Source of the DNA: a virus
Length of the DNA: 44,688 bases
IMG/VR virus record: IMGVR_UViG_3300017727_002701
Coordinates: 1 to 44,688 of that record
Strand: one strand, 5' to 3'
Each line of letters begins with the position of its first letter. Positions within the stretch are counted from its first letter, which is position 1. Made by a program: the position numbers and the translations under genes. This document shows positions 33,982-41,692 of this stretch, one piece after another. The notes beneath the pieces are model-generated. The model ran no database searches, was not told the DNA's origin, and saw only the letters and a list, made by a program, of their open reading frames with translations.

Positions 33982-35161
33982 TTTTGTATCATGTATATAC
34001 AACGATGTTGAAACTATATTTGTTCACAATAAAGAAACTTTGGGCAATCATTATCTAGATGATAGACCAGTAGAAGAACAATACCACTGGCTTGTAGACA
34101 ATGCTTTTAACTTTCAGAGTGACACTATGATAGTGTACATTAAAGGTTACAAGTATAGCAATGGTCATTCCACTATTGTTAATCACATTAAAAAATGTTC
34201 TCCTAAAAAATTAATTGTATTTAATGATGATGCACATACACCATGGCAAGAACTTGATCTTGTTATAGATGAATTAAAAGGTAAGACTCATGAGGGTCTT
34301 CTTATTTCATACTTGATCGCAGAATCTTGTATAGAAGATTATCAGATATACGACTGTGAGTATGGGGCTTTAAGCTACTACCACAGCAACATACAAGCCG
34401 ATAGGTACCATTACTATAATATTTGGACACATTCATATGCACCACACTCTCACAATTTACTTAGAGAGTATAAACCCACTAAAGATATGCTTTACAAACT
34501 GTGTTGTTGTAGCAAAAAGCCTGATATTCATAGGGCTTTGGCAGCCATTTGTTTGGTAGATAAAGAAGATGTCAAACTAACTTATTATGAAAAACATAGA
34601 TTTCAAGAACTAGAGAGAATGATATCTTTTACGAATACTGATAAAGTTTTAAATCCTCCATTACCTACATATAAGACTTTACCAGAAAAATATAAAACTC
34701 TTATTCAGAATAACTATAAGAAGTTTTTAGAATCAGATTTAACTTGGGATGTAGGTAATATTAGTGATATAGCAGGACATGAACAAGTTAAAACTATTTC
34801 TCTTTCTAGAGACTCTTTTCTTACAGTTGTTCCAGAAACTTTATGGGATACCAGTACTAGATTTTGGTCAGAAAAAACTTTAAAGCCTATGTTAATGAAA
34901 AGACCTTTTGTTCTTTTAGCTCCAGCAAAAACATTAGACAAAGTTAGACGATTAGGATTTCAGACTTTTGGTAATTATTGGGATGAGTCTTATGATGAAG
35001 AATTAGATCATGGTAAAAGATTTGCTATGGTAATGGACATAGCAAACGATATATTAAAAAAAGATTGGGACGAATTATTGTTCTTGTTAAATGATATGGA
35101 AGGAATACTAGAACATAATAGAAAACAAGTTTGGAATTTATCTAAGAGGAAATTAATTTAA
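33962..35161 (+). CDS. Glycosyltransferase-like protein C (third paralogue)
   Basis: This encodes 399 residues from ATG 33962, inside the SGNH gene; the longer frame from 33911 has no ribosome site. CCCSKKPDIHRALAAICL replaces the usual R-P-HR segment, followed by FLTVVPETLW, FWSEKTLKPMLMKRPFVLLAP, KTLDKVRRLGFQTFGNYWDES and a C-terminal helix, the same scaffold as paralogues A and B. The N-terminal half is divergent (FVSCIYNDVETIFVHNKET). Sugar transfer is inferred. The next gene begins at its stop codon. Confidence 0.58.
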   Translation: MQFDHYNFVSCIYNDVETIFVHNKETLGNHYLDDRPVEEQYHWLVDNAFNFQSDTMIVYIKGYKYSNGHSTIVNHIKKCSPKKLIVFNDDAHTPWQELDLVIDELKGKTHEGLLISYLIAESCIEDYQIYDCEYGALSYYHSNIQADRYHYYNIWTHSYAPHSHNLLREYKPTKDMLYKLCCCSKKPDIHRALAAICLVDKEDVKLTYYEKHRFQELERMISFTNTDKVLNPPLPTYKTLPEKYKTLIQNNYKKFLESDLTWDVGNISDIAGHEQVKTISLSRDSFLTVVPETLWDTSTRFWSEKTLKPMLMKRPFVLLAPAKTLDKVRRLGFQTFGNYWDESYDEELDHGKRFAMVMDIANDILKKDWDELLFLLNDMEGILEHNRKQVWNLSKRKLI

Positions 35162-36051
35162 TGGCTGAAATGTTACATATGAAGACTAGAGTTGTAGACA
35201 TAGAGACTGTCCATGCTTATGGGTGTTCTATGCCAGCTGGTCACGAGATAACACATCCAGCAACTTTGGACAAAAAGCATAGAATTGTTCAACTTCTTGA
35301 AGGTCCAGAATTACATAGGGTAATCAGAGCCGACAAAAAAGAATGTTGGGTTGCTACTGTATGTAATAATCTAGGAGTAGATCATATTAATAATGCTAGG
35401 TATGGATTATCAAATGAACACAGTGCTTGGATTCTACTTGAAGATATAATGAAAGGAAGAATACAGAGAAATCATGCCGTATTCTTTTGTATTACTTTGT
35501 TGACCCGAGTGATGTATTTCGATCCTTTAGATGGTAAACCATTATCAAAACAGTTACACTCATGGGCTGAAGATACACCAGAAATTTTAGAACATTATAA
35601 TGACTATAAGATGTTATATAATTATTTTCTTTTGATGCAACAAATAATGCTTATGTGTAAGTCTGTTGGTGCGCCACTTTATTTCATACCCAGCTTTGAA
35701 CATCCTACTTGGAATCTAATGGCAGACTATAGACCCTATAACCCAGATGTTCTTAAAGTGCAGAAAAAGATAAAAGATGACTGGCAATTCAGAAAAATCA
35801 TTGATCTTATTGCTAGAGAAATGAATGGAATGTCTTTGTTAGTACCAGGAAAAATGCGAAATTCTTCATTTTTATGGTATACAGAAAGTTTGAATCCTAA
35901 TGTAGACCATAAAGATTTTCACGCATTAACTAAAAAAGGTATTAAATTAAGAGAAAAAACACATTCTCCAGGTCGTCATCCTAATAAATACTCACATGAC
36001 AAGTATGCAGAAGAACTAACAAAGTTGTTAAAACCAGAAAAAGCTAAATAA
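35161..36051 (+). CDS. SGNH-like hydrolase 2 (non-canonical GCS motif)
   Basis: This encodes 296 residues. AYGCSMPAGHEITHP near the N-terminus takes the place of the GDS block (GCS), and PGRHPNKYSHDKYAEEL near the C-terminus resembles block V with the catalytic histidine, as in divergent phage SGNH proteins. The middle is helical. It differs from the 33280 protein in length and motif, so the two are not recent duplicates. It closes the glycan-like block. Acyl hydrolysis or transfer on a sugar is inferred. Confidence 0.6.
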   Translation: MAEMLHMKTRVVDIETVHAYGCSMPAGHEITHPATLDKKHRIVQLLEGPELHRVIRADKKECWVATVCNNLGVDHINNARYGLSNEHSAWILLEDIMKGRIQRNHAVFFCITLLTRVMYFDPLDGKPLSKQLHSWAEDTPEILEHYNDYKMLYNYFLLMQQIMLMCKSVGAPLYFIPSFEHPTWNLMADYRPYNPDVLKVQKKIKDDWQFRKIIDLIAREMNGMSLLVPGKMRNSSFLWYTESLNPNVDHKDFHALTKKGIKLREKTHSPGRHPNKYSHDKYAEELTKLLKPEKAK

Positions 36052-36055
36052 AATT

Positions 36056-36364
36056 ATGAGCAATGTTATTCAGTTTCCAAAGATAACTAGATTGCCAGAA
36101 TATGAACCATCTGGCTATAGAATCAACTTATACACAGAGGATCAAATAGAATTGGTTCTCTTCTGTGTTAATATCTGCGAAGATCAAGATTCCACAAAAA
36201 AATACGCAAGAAAGGATCTAAAGAATATGGATCCTGTATTTGTTATGGTCCGAATGAATGTTTGTTTGGACAACAAAATCATTTCAACAAAAGCAAAGGA
36301 GGCGATATTTAAAATTGTTAATTCAATCGAAGTAATTCCTATATCATCACTACAATCACACTGA
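36056..36364 (+). CDS. Hypothetical phage protein
   Basis: This encodes 102 residues from ATG 36056. It begins SNVIQFPKITRLPEYEPSGYRI, an N-terminus often seen in short marine phage proteins, then an alternating helical pattern. No motif is recognised. It sits between the sugar block and phoH, with a 31-base gap to the latter, and I see no promoter in that gap. Confidence 0.55.
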   Translation: MSNVIQFPKITRLPEYEPSGYRINLYTEDQIELVLFCVNICEDQDSTKKYARKDLKNMDPVFVMVRMNVCLDNKIISTKAKEAIFKIVNSIEVIPISSLQSH

Positions 36365-36395
36365 CTTATTCATTAACCTAGTAGGATTACAACAT

Positions 36396-37160
36396 ATGCC
36401 CAGACGAAAATCTAATCTTCAAGTTATATCACAGTACGAAGATGAAGTTCGCCAACCCCAAAAAAACAATCAATGTAAAATTAAGATTGATGACCTCAAA
36501 ACAATAGGAGCAATGACAGAAACTCAAGGTCAATTCTTCTCACAATACTCTCAAGGTGCCCAAGCCATGTTACTTCATGGTTCAGCCGGTACAGGAAAAA
36601 CCTTCATAGCCCTCTACAAGGCATTAGAGGAAGTTCTAGATCCATCCACACAATACGAAAAAGTAGTTATTATTCGCTCGGCAGTTGCTAGCCGTGATAT
36701 CGGTCACTTGCCCGGCGATCAAGATGAGAAATCTGCTGTTTATATGCAACCATACATAGATATGTGCGAAAAACTTATTCCACAGAAGAAAGGTGCATGG
36801 AAACGACTTATCGATACTAAAGCCGTAGAATGGATGATTACCTCGTTTGTCAGAGGAATAACATTGGATGATTCTATTGTAATTGTAGATGAATGCCAGA
36901 ACATGAACGATATGGAGCTAAATTCAGTCTTGACAAGGCTGGGAGAAAATAGTAAAATAGTTTTGTGTGGTGATTTTAGACAATCAGACCTATACAAGCA
37001 TAGAGGTGATATGTCTGGATTACAGAAATTTATGGTAATTGCTGAAGATATGAAATCTTTTAAAATAATCGAATTTACTGCGGATGATATTGTAAGGAGC
37101 AAGTTTGTCCGTGAGTATATAATGGCTAGAATGCGCTATGAGGATGCACATGGTAGCTAA
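36396..37160 (+). CDS. phoH: PhoH-like ATPase
   Basis: This encodes 254 residues. Walker A GSAGTGKT is at 62-69, IIRSAVASRDIGHLPGD is a hallmark of PhoH proteins, and SIVIVDECQN is Walker B, followed by LCGDFRQSDL as a sensor motif. PhoH proteins are RNA-linked P-loop ATPases that are very common in marine phages regardless of host. In some hosts they belong to the phosphate-starvation regulon, but no Pho box is evident here. The cellular role in infection is unsettled. Confidence 0.93.
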   Translation: MPRRKSNLQVISQYEDEVRQPQKNNQCKIKIDDLKTIGAMTETQGQFFSQYSQGAQAMLLHGSAGTGKTFIALYKALEEVLDPSTQYEKVVIIRSAVASRDIGHLPGDQDEKSAVYMQPYIDMCEKLIPQKKGAWKRLIDTKAVEWMITSFVRGITLDDSIVIVDECQNMNDMELNSVLTRLGENSKIVLCGDFRQSDLYKHRGDMSGLQKFMVIAEDMKSFKIIEFTADDIVRSKFVREYIMARMRYEDAHGS

Positions 37161-37208
37161 GTTATTGATTTTGTTGACTTTAAATATTACGTAAACCGTA
37201 AAAAAAGG

Positions 37209-37237
37209 TTGACATTCGGCTATTGTTTTGCTATAAT
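37209..37237 (+). promoter_or_regulatory. Sigma-70 type promoter, apparently giving a leaderless mRNA
   Basis: TTGACA 37209-37214, a 17-base spacer and TATAAT 37232-37237. The first in-frame ATG of the following exonuclease is at 37244, six bases after the -10 box, where transcription is expected to begin. An upstream TTG-like start would lie within the promoter. Confidence 0.8.
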
Positions 37238-37243
37238 AGTCTT

Positions 37244-37906
37244 ATGAAAATATTTAATCACTTAGATTTACCAGAACTTCCTAAACTTTCCAGAAAGAAT
37301 ATCGATGGAAAGCGTATGTATTGTACCGATAGTGGTGATAGATTCCCGTCTATCACTACTGTCCTTTCATGTCGTGGCAAGAAGGGCTTGTACGAATGGA
37401 GACAGCGTGTTGGGTCTGAACAAGCAGACAAGATAAGCAAGAAAGCATCCACACGTGGTACCAAAATTCACAAGATATGTGAAGACTATATCAACAACGA
37501 ACCTCTACCAGAACTGACCCTAGTCGAACAAGAGACTTGGAACACGTTTAGACCTGTTGTAGAGCGTATCGATAACATCCATCATGTAGAACCATTCATG
37601 TTTAGTAAGCATCTTGGCATTGCTGGTCAGTGCGATTGTATTGCAGAATTTGATGGTAAGTTGTCTATTATAGACTTCAAAACCTCTCGCAGGGTAAAAA
37701 CACATAAACAGATTTCAAGTTACTTTGCACAGTGTGCCGCATATGCGATCATGTATGAAGAGTTGACTGGTATTCCTATCAACAGAACTGTGATACTGAT
37801 GTCAGTAGATGATGAACAACCATCAATTTTTATTGAAAAACGTGATAACTATGTTGATTACTTACTAGAAAGCAAAAGAATGTTTGAAGCTGGTGAGATT
37901 GACTAA
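37244..37906 (+). CDS. PD-(D/E)XK exonuclease
   Basis: This encodes 220 residues from ATG 37244. SITTVLSCRGKKGLYEWR and ASTRGTKIHKICEDYI match the N-terminal helices, and GIAGQCDCIAEFDGKLSIIDFKTSRR carries the D...(D)xK catalytic set of Cas4/RecB-like PD-(D/E)XK nucleases. The N-terminal LPELPKLSRKNIDGKRMY resembles cyanophage T4-like exonucleases, supporting this start; ATG 37316 with a GGAAAG nearby is the alternative. Its promoter is at 37209 and the ATG is almost at the predicted transcript start. It probably acts in recombination or host-DNA degradation. Confidence 0.85.
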   Translation: MKIFNHLDLPELPKLSRKNIDGKRMYCTDSGDRFPSITTVLSCRGKKGLYEWRQRVGSEQADKISKKASTRGTKIHKICEDYINNEPLPELTLVEQETWNTFRPVVERIDNIHHVEPFMFSKHLGIAGQCDCIAEFDGKLSIIDFKTSRRVKTHKQISSYFAQCAAYAIMYEELTGIPINRTVILMSVDDEQPSIFIEKRDNYVDYLLESKRMFEAGEID

Positions 37907-37929
37907 TTTAAAAGTACTAAATACTACTA

Positions 37930-38195
37930 CAGGATTTGATGAAGCGTGAATAGGAAGTTTGGACTCGGGTGCGACTCCCGACACCTCCACCATAAGCACA
38001 TTTTGACGAGTGTTCTTATGTTGGGGGTGAGTTAGGTTCGACAGGCAACTGAAAACACGTGGAGAATCGGTGCGGAAGCTACCGTGAACGCAACAAAAAC
38101 CATAAATGCCAACGATGAGGTATTTGCACTAGCCGCATAAGCTAGTCGGGGTATGGGATCCACCTTGTAATCCAACGGTCCCACTTTTATAGCAA
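37930..38195 (+). ncRNA. ssrA: Circularly permuted (two-piece) tmRNA
   Basis: The acceptor piece comes first: a T-arm (GGACTCGGGTGCGACTCCCG) and CACCTCC-A-CCA ending at 37992 with an encoded CCA. A 30-base spacer follows. The coding piece starts GGGGGTG at 38023, pairing with CACCTCC as a 7-bp acceptor stem (one G-U), then GTTAGGTTCGAC typical of tmRNA 5' ends. The tag frame runs to TAA 38138-38140 and ends ANDEVFALAA; a GCA at 38090 would extend it by ATKTIN. The stop is enclosed in a CTAGC/GCTAG stem, and GGGATCC/GGTCCC (38155-38182) forms a final hairpin. The outer limits are approximate. It would rescue stalled ribosomes with host SmpB and tag proteins for host proteases. The segment order is that of alphaproteobacterial and some cyanobacterial tmRNAs. 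Confidence 0.92.
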
Positions 38196-38210
38196 GAAAG
38201 GATAAACTAT

Positions 38211-38777
38211 ATGCTAAAATCGACTTTGCTAACAATTAGCCCTATATTAGTCACATTGTTTTATGTAAATGAGACTCAAGTAGAAGAAGTAAGGGTATAC
38301 GATACTGTAGACCCAGTTAAGATTGAGGTTATAGTTCCACAAATTGATACAAAAGAAATTCATTGCATGGCATTGAACATATATCATGAAGCGAGAAATG
38401 AGTCTGTAGATGGACAAATCGCAGTTGCAAATGTTACAATGAATCGTGCAGAAGATTCAAGATTTCCTAGTACAATATGTGGAGTTGTTTACCAGGCTAA
38501 AATGAGTAGTTGGTGGAAAGAAAAAAGAAACAAAGAAGTACCTATTAGAAATGCTTGCCAATTTAGTTGGTATTGTGACGGTAAGAGTGATGAGGTTCAT
38601 GAGATTAATGTGTACAATAAAATCTATGTAATAGCTGAAGAAGTACTTATGGGATTACATAAAGACAACACACATGGTTCAACACACTATCATGCAAACT
38701 ATGTCAACCCATATTGGGCAAGTAGTCTACAAAGAGTTGCTTATGTAGATAATCATATATTTTATAGTGGATATTAA
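38211..38777 (+). CDS. SleB-type cell wall hydrolase (putative endolysin)
   Basis: This encodes 188 residues from ATG 38211 with AAGAAAGG upstream, right after the tmRNA. A hydrophobic N-terminus (LLTISPILVTLFYV) looks like a signal anchor. Then HCMALNIYHEARNE (catalytic Glu60), QIAVANVTMNR, PSTICGVVYQ and CQFSWYCDG match the Hydrolase_2/SleB peptidoglycan-hydrolase domain. The anchor suggests export without a holin. It is the likely lysis enzyme. Confidence 0.88.
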   Translation: MLKSTLLTISPILVTLFYVNETQVEEVRVYDTVDPVKIEVIVPQIDTKEIHCMALNIYHEARNESVDGQIAVANVTMNRAEDSRFPSTICGVVYQAKMSSWWKEKRNKEVPIRNACQFSWYCDGKSDEVHEINVYNKIYVIAEEVLMGLHKDNTHGSTHYHANYVNPYWASSLQRVAYVDNHIFYSGY

Positions 38778-39665
38778 ATGAACTTTATAGTTACTGGTGG
38801 CTGCGGATTTATAGGATCACATTTGGTAGAAGCCTTAGTGGTCACTGGTAACAATGTCATTGTCGTTGACGATCAACGATCTGGAAAATTTAAAATTAAA
38901 GATGATAATGTCCAGTATGTAAAACAAGAAGTTTGTAGTGTGGATATCAAAGGTAAATGTGATGGAATAATTCATTTAGCAAATACTCCAAGAATTCGTC
39001 TTGCAAACAAAAAACCACTTCTTGCATTACGCAATGGTATTGATCCCACAATTCATGTTGCTGAAATGGCAAGAAAATTCAATTGCCCCTTGTATTTTGC
39101 CTCAAGTTCTAGTACAATATACACTGATAGAACATCTAATCCTTATACACTTTCTAAAGCAGTGAGTGAAGATATTCTTAATATGTATCAAGAACTTTAT
39201 GGAGTTACTTCACATATAATGTATTTTTATAATGTGTATGGACCAAGAGAAGCAAATTATGGTGAACATAGTACGGTAATACGATCATTTAAAACTGCTG
39301 TACAAACAGGAAACCCACTACGAATTTTTGGTACAGGAAAGAAGACTAGAGATTTTACTCATGTATACGATGTAGTAGATGGTATGTTAAATTTATTAAT
39401 GATGGAGAAAAAACCAAAACAAACACATTTTGGTAGAGGTGATCCTTACTCCATAGAAGAAATTGCAGATGCATTTAAGCACCCTGTAGTATATGAGTTT
39501 GATAGAAAAGGAGAAGCACAAGATACCATATGTGAAAAACCTTTTATGAAATCAAACTATGATGTTATTGACTACATTAAATTTTGGAAAGAAAAGTTTA
39601 ATGAAGCAAAGAAATATTTTGAAGTTAAAAATAAATTACAGGAGATAGATAAACGCAATGCCTAA
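38778..39665 (+). CDS. NAD-dependent nucleotide-sugar epimerase/dehydratase
   Basis: This encodes 295 residues, starting one base after the lysin stop. MNFIVTGGCGFIGSHLVEAL is the extended SDR Rossmann motif, SSSSTIY and NPYTLSKA give the catalytic Ser/Tyr123/Lys127 set, and YFYNVYGPREANYG is the substrate-binding segment of GalE/RmlB-like enzymes. It probably makes a sugar for the glycosyltransferase-like proteins of this genome, although it lies in the replication region. It overlaps the gp33 gene by eight bases. Confidence 0.9.
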   Translation: MNFIVTGGCGFIGSHLVEALVVTGNNVIVVDDQRSGKFKIKDDNVQYVKQEVCSVDIKGKCDGIIHLANTPRIRLANKKPLLALRNGIDPTIHVAEMARKFNCPLYFASSSSTIYTDRTSNPYTLSKAVSEDILNMYQELYGVTSHIMYFYNVYGPREANYGEHSTVIRSFKTAVQTGNPLRIFGTGKKTRDFTHVYDVVDGMLNLLMMEKKPKQTHFGRGDPYSIEEIADAFKHPVVYEFDRKGEAQDTICEKPFMKSNYDVIDYIKFWKEKFNEAKKYFEVKNKLQEIDKRNA

Positions 39666-39939
39666 AGTAGTAGATGTAAATAGCCTTTCCATGTCAGATC
39701 CATATCTGATAACAAAAGAGTTCAAGTCCTCAAATGAGTTTTCACAGCACATTGAGCGACTGGCACACAACTCGGGTAGCTTTATTGATGCTATTGTTGA
39801 TTATTGTGGTGCTAAAGACATTGATGTGGAGAGTGTAAAGAAACTATTATCTCCTTCACTGAAAGAAAAAATTAAAGCAGAAGCAGAAGATTTAAACTTA
39901 CTAAAAGGTGGTAACAAGACATTTAAGTTACCTATTTAA
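39658..39939 (+). CDS. 33: Late transcription accessory protein gp33-like
   Basis: This encodes 93 residues. SGSFIDAIVDYCGAKDIDVES and EKIKAEAEDLNLLKGG...LPI match the central helix and C-terminal tail of cyanophage T4 gp33 proteins. The gene is followed directly by gp59 and then gp32, the T4 gene order. In T4, gp33 bridges RNA polymerase and the gp45 clamp for late promoters with sequence TATAAATA, which are found in this window. Identification is from recalled pattern and synteny. Confidence 0.78.
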   Translation: MPKVVDVNSLSMSDPYLITKEFKSSNEFSQHIERLAHNSGSFIDAIVDYCGAKDIDVESVKKLLSPSLKEKIKAEAEDLNLLKGGNKTFKLPI

Positions 39940-39940
39940 T

Positions 39941-40522
39941 ATGGTAGAACCCTTTGAAGTATATAAACTTTACCTTGCACTGAAGTTACATTTCACAAAG
40001 AAAGATTACGACATTACAAAGACTAAAGGTGCAGTCAAAGTAAAGCAAGAAACATTTCTCAAACGTAAAGACCTAACTGTTATAAGAAAGTTAGCCAGAG
40101 ACTATAGTAGAAGTGAGATCATAGACTTCTTAGTAGCCAACTTTGTTAGTGGTGAAAAATGGGGTGGGTTGTTTGATGTTGAAGCCAATAGAATATACAA
40201 GCAGTGGTCTATTAGAAAATCAAAGCGGGAATATACTTTTACACAAGACGTTGATGCCTTGTTATTGGAAATGGAAAAGAATAACATAAACAATCCTTTT
40301 TATGAAAAAAGTTCTAAACACCCCTTGACTTTTAGATTATATTTTGCTAAAATGATCACAATTGAAACTCTTGTAATATTAGATAAGATTTTCAATTTCG
40401 TAGATAGCGAAACGGATGATGTTTTTATCAGTGACTTATCATTGATAGTCAAAAAGTATCGACCGTTCGTTAAGGTTACAGACAAAATGAAGTCTGTAGC
40501 ACAGTCCTTAAAACTAGTATAA
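39941..40522 (+). CDS. 59: Loader of gp41 helicase, gp59-like
   Basis: This encodes 193 residues from ATG 39941, one base after the gp33 stop. FEVYKLYLALKLHF and KKDYDITKTKGAVKVKQETF match the T4 gp59 N-terminus (VYKLYLMIKQH, KYDVIKYN), and the C-terminal half has the TIETLVILDKIFNFVDSETD element similar to FETFILLDSFLN in T4. Slightly shorter than T4 gp59 (217). It loads the replicative helicase on gp32-coated DNA. Upstream of gp32, as in T4. Confidence 0.85.
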   Translation: MVEPFEVYKLYLALKLHFTKKDYDITKTKGAVKVKQETFLKRKDLTVIRKLARDYSRSEIIDFLVANFVSGEKWGGLFDVEANRIYKQWSIRKSKREYTFTQDVDALLLEMEKNNINNPFYEKSSKHPLTFRLYFAKMITIETLVILDKIFNFVDSETDDVFISDLSLIVKKYRPFVKVTDKMKSVAQSLKLV

Positions 40523-40525
40523 ATA
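40518..40525 (+). promoter_or_regulatory. T4-type late promoter motif TATAAATA
   Basis: A perfect TATAAATA overlaps the end of gene 59 and lies 15-20 bases before the 63-residue gene at 40541. It could give late transcription of that gene and of gp32, which otherwise has an early promoter. Confidence 0.5.
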
Positions 40526-40540
40526 GGAGTATACTGTAAG

Positions 40541-40732
40541 ATGGGCAAGAAACGTAATCGCACATCCCAGTGTGGTGACGAAGAAAAGCGTGTTCGTAGA
40601 GTAGAGAGCGAGGGTAAAACCAAACTTGACAAATACAAGCACTTATTATATGATGATGGATCGTATGATGATGAAGTTTATGATGAACTATGTTACCATA
40701 CACACAAAATACATCGCAAATCAAGTACATAA
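40541..40732 (+). CDS. Small hypothetical protein between gp59 and gp32
   Basis: This encodes 63 residues from ATG 40541 after AGGAG at 40525-40529. It is basic at the start (GKKRNRTSQCGDEEKRVRR) and Asp/Tyr-rich in the middle. T4 has no gene in this place. A TATAAATA is just upstream and an early promoter candidate lies within it. No function is recognised. Confidence 0.55.
   Translation: MGKKRNRTSQCGDEEKRVRRVESEGKTKLDKYKHLLYDDGSYDDEVYDELCYHTHKIHRKSST
40626..40654 (+). promoter_or_regulatory. Candidate early promoter for gp32 inside the small gene
   Basis: TTGACA 40626-40631, a 17-base spacer and TATGAT 40649-40654 (one mismatch to TATAAT). It is about 100 bases before the gp32 start, and GGAG occurs before ATG 40753. 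Confidence 0.5.
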
Positions 40733-40752
40733 CGTAAACAGGAGAAATATAT

Positions 40753-41670
40753 ATGTCTTTTAATTCACTTTCTGACCTCCGCAATTCCCGCGGTAATTTC
40801 AACTCTTTGATGAAAGAAGTTGAAAAAATGTCCACTACTACCACAACACAATCCCGTGATGATGGTCGTGAATGGAAACCCACTGTCGATCAAGCTGGTA
40901 ATGGTTATGCTGTTATCCGATTTTTGCCTGCACCAAAAGGAGAAGATTTTCCTTGGGCAAGAATTTGGAATCACGGCTTTCAAGGACCAACTGGCAAGTG
41001 GTACATCGAAAACTCTCTGACTACTCTTGGTCAACAAGATCCAGTGTCTGAGTTAAATACTGAACTTTGGAACAGTGGCGTAGACGCTGACAAAGAAACT
41101 GCACGTAAACAGAAACGTAGACTGGCTTACTATGCAAACATTGTGGTTGTAAAAGACCCCGGTAACCCTGCGAATGAAGGACAAGTATTCCTTTATAAGT
41201 TCGGTAAGAAAATCTTTGATAAGATTTCCGAAGCAATGAAACCAGAGTTTGAAGATGAGACTCCTCTTAACCCATTTGACTTCTGGGAAGGAGTAAACTT
41301 TAAATTGAAGATTCGTCAAGTTGAGGGTTACCGAAACTATGACAAGTCTGAGTTTGAAGCATCTCCAGTTCCAGTAGCAGATAACGATGAAGGTATCGAA
41401 GCTATCTGGGCAAAGCAGTATTCTCTTGCTGAGATTACTGATCCTAAAAACTTCAAATCATACGAAGCATTGCAAACTAAATTGCAACAAGTGCTTGGTG
41501 GTAAAGCTGTCCCTGCTCCAGCGGCAAGTGTGGCTGCCCAAACTGGTGATGTTGAAGATGATCTGTTCGTAAACAACAACAAAACACCCGATCCTGCCAC
41601 AACTGTGGAATCAGCATCTACTGATGATGATGCATTATCCTACTTTTCGAAGTTGGCTGATGAGGACTAA
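40753..41670 (+). CDS. 32: Single-strand DNA-binding protein gp32-like
   Basis: This encodes 305 residues. A basic N-terminus (SLSDLRNSRGNFNSLMKEVEK) is followed by the OB-fold core: YAVIRFLPAP, WNHGFQGPTGKWYIENSLTT, YYANIVVVKDPGNPANEGQVFLYKFGKKIFDKI, WEGVNFKLKIRQVEGYRNYDKSEF, then an Ala/Pro linker and an acidic C-tail (DDALSYFSKLADED). The order follows T4 gp32. His74 corresponds to the T4 zinc ligand, but the three zinc cysteines are absent and the protein has no cysteine at all. It coats single-stranded DNA in replication, with gp59 nearby. A terminator follows. Confidence 0.93.
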   Translation: MSFNSLSDLRNSRGNFNSLMKEVEKMSTTTTTQSRDDGREWKPTVDQAGNGYAVIRFLPAPKGEDFPWARIWNHGFQGPTGKWYIENSLTTLGQQDPVSELNTELWNSGVDADKETARKQKRRLAYYANIVVVKDPGNPANEGQVFLYKFGKKIFDKISEAMKPEFEDETPLNPFDFWEGVNFKLKIRQVEGYRNYDKSEFEASPVPVADNDEGIEAIWAKQYSLAEITDPKNFKSYEALQTKLQQVLGGKAVPAPAASVAAQTGDVEDDLFVNNNKTPDPATTVESASTDDDALSYFSKLADED

Positions 41671-41692
41671 ATAGTTCTGTCAAGTGTTTAGA

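Noticed and set aside
38032-38235. Minus-strand 67-residue frame across the tmRNA
   Set aside because: It is a shadow of the tmRNA and the lysin start.
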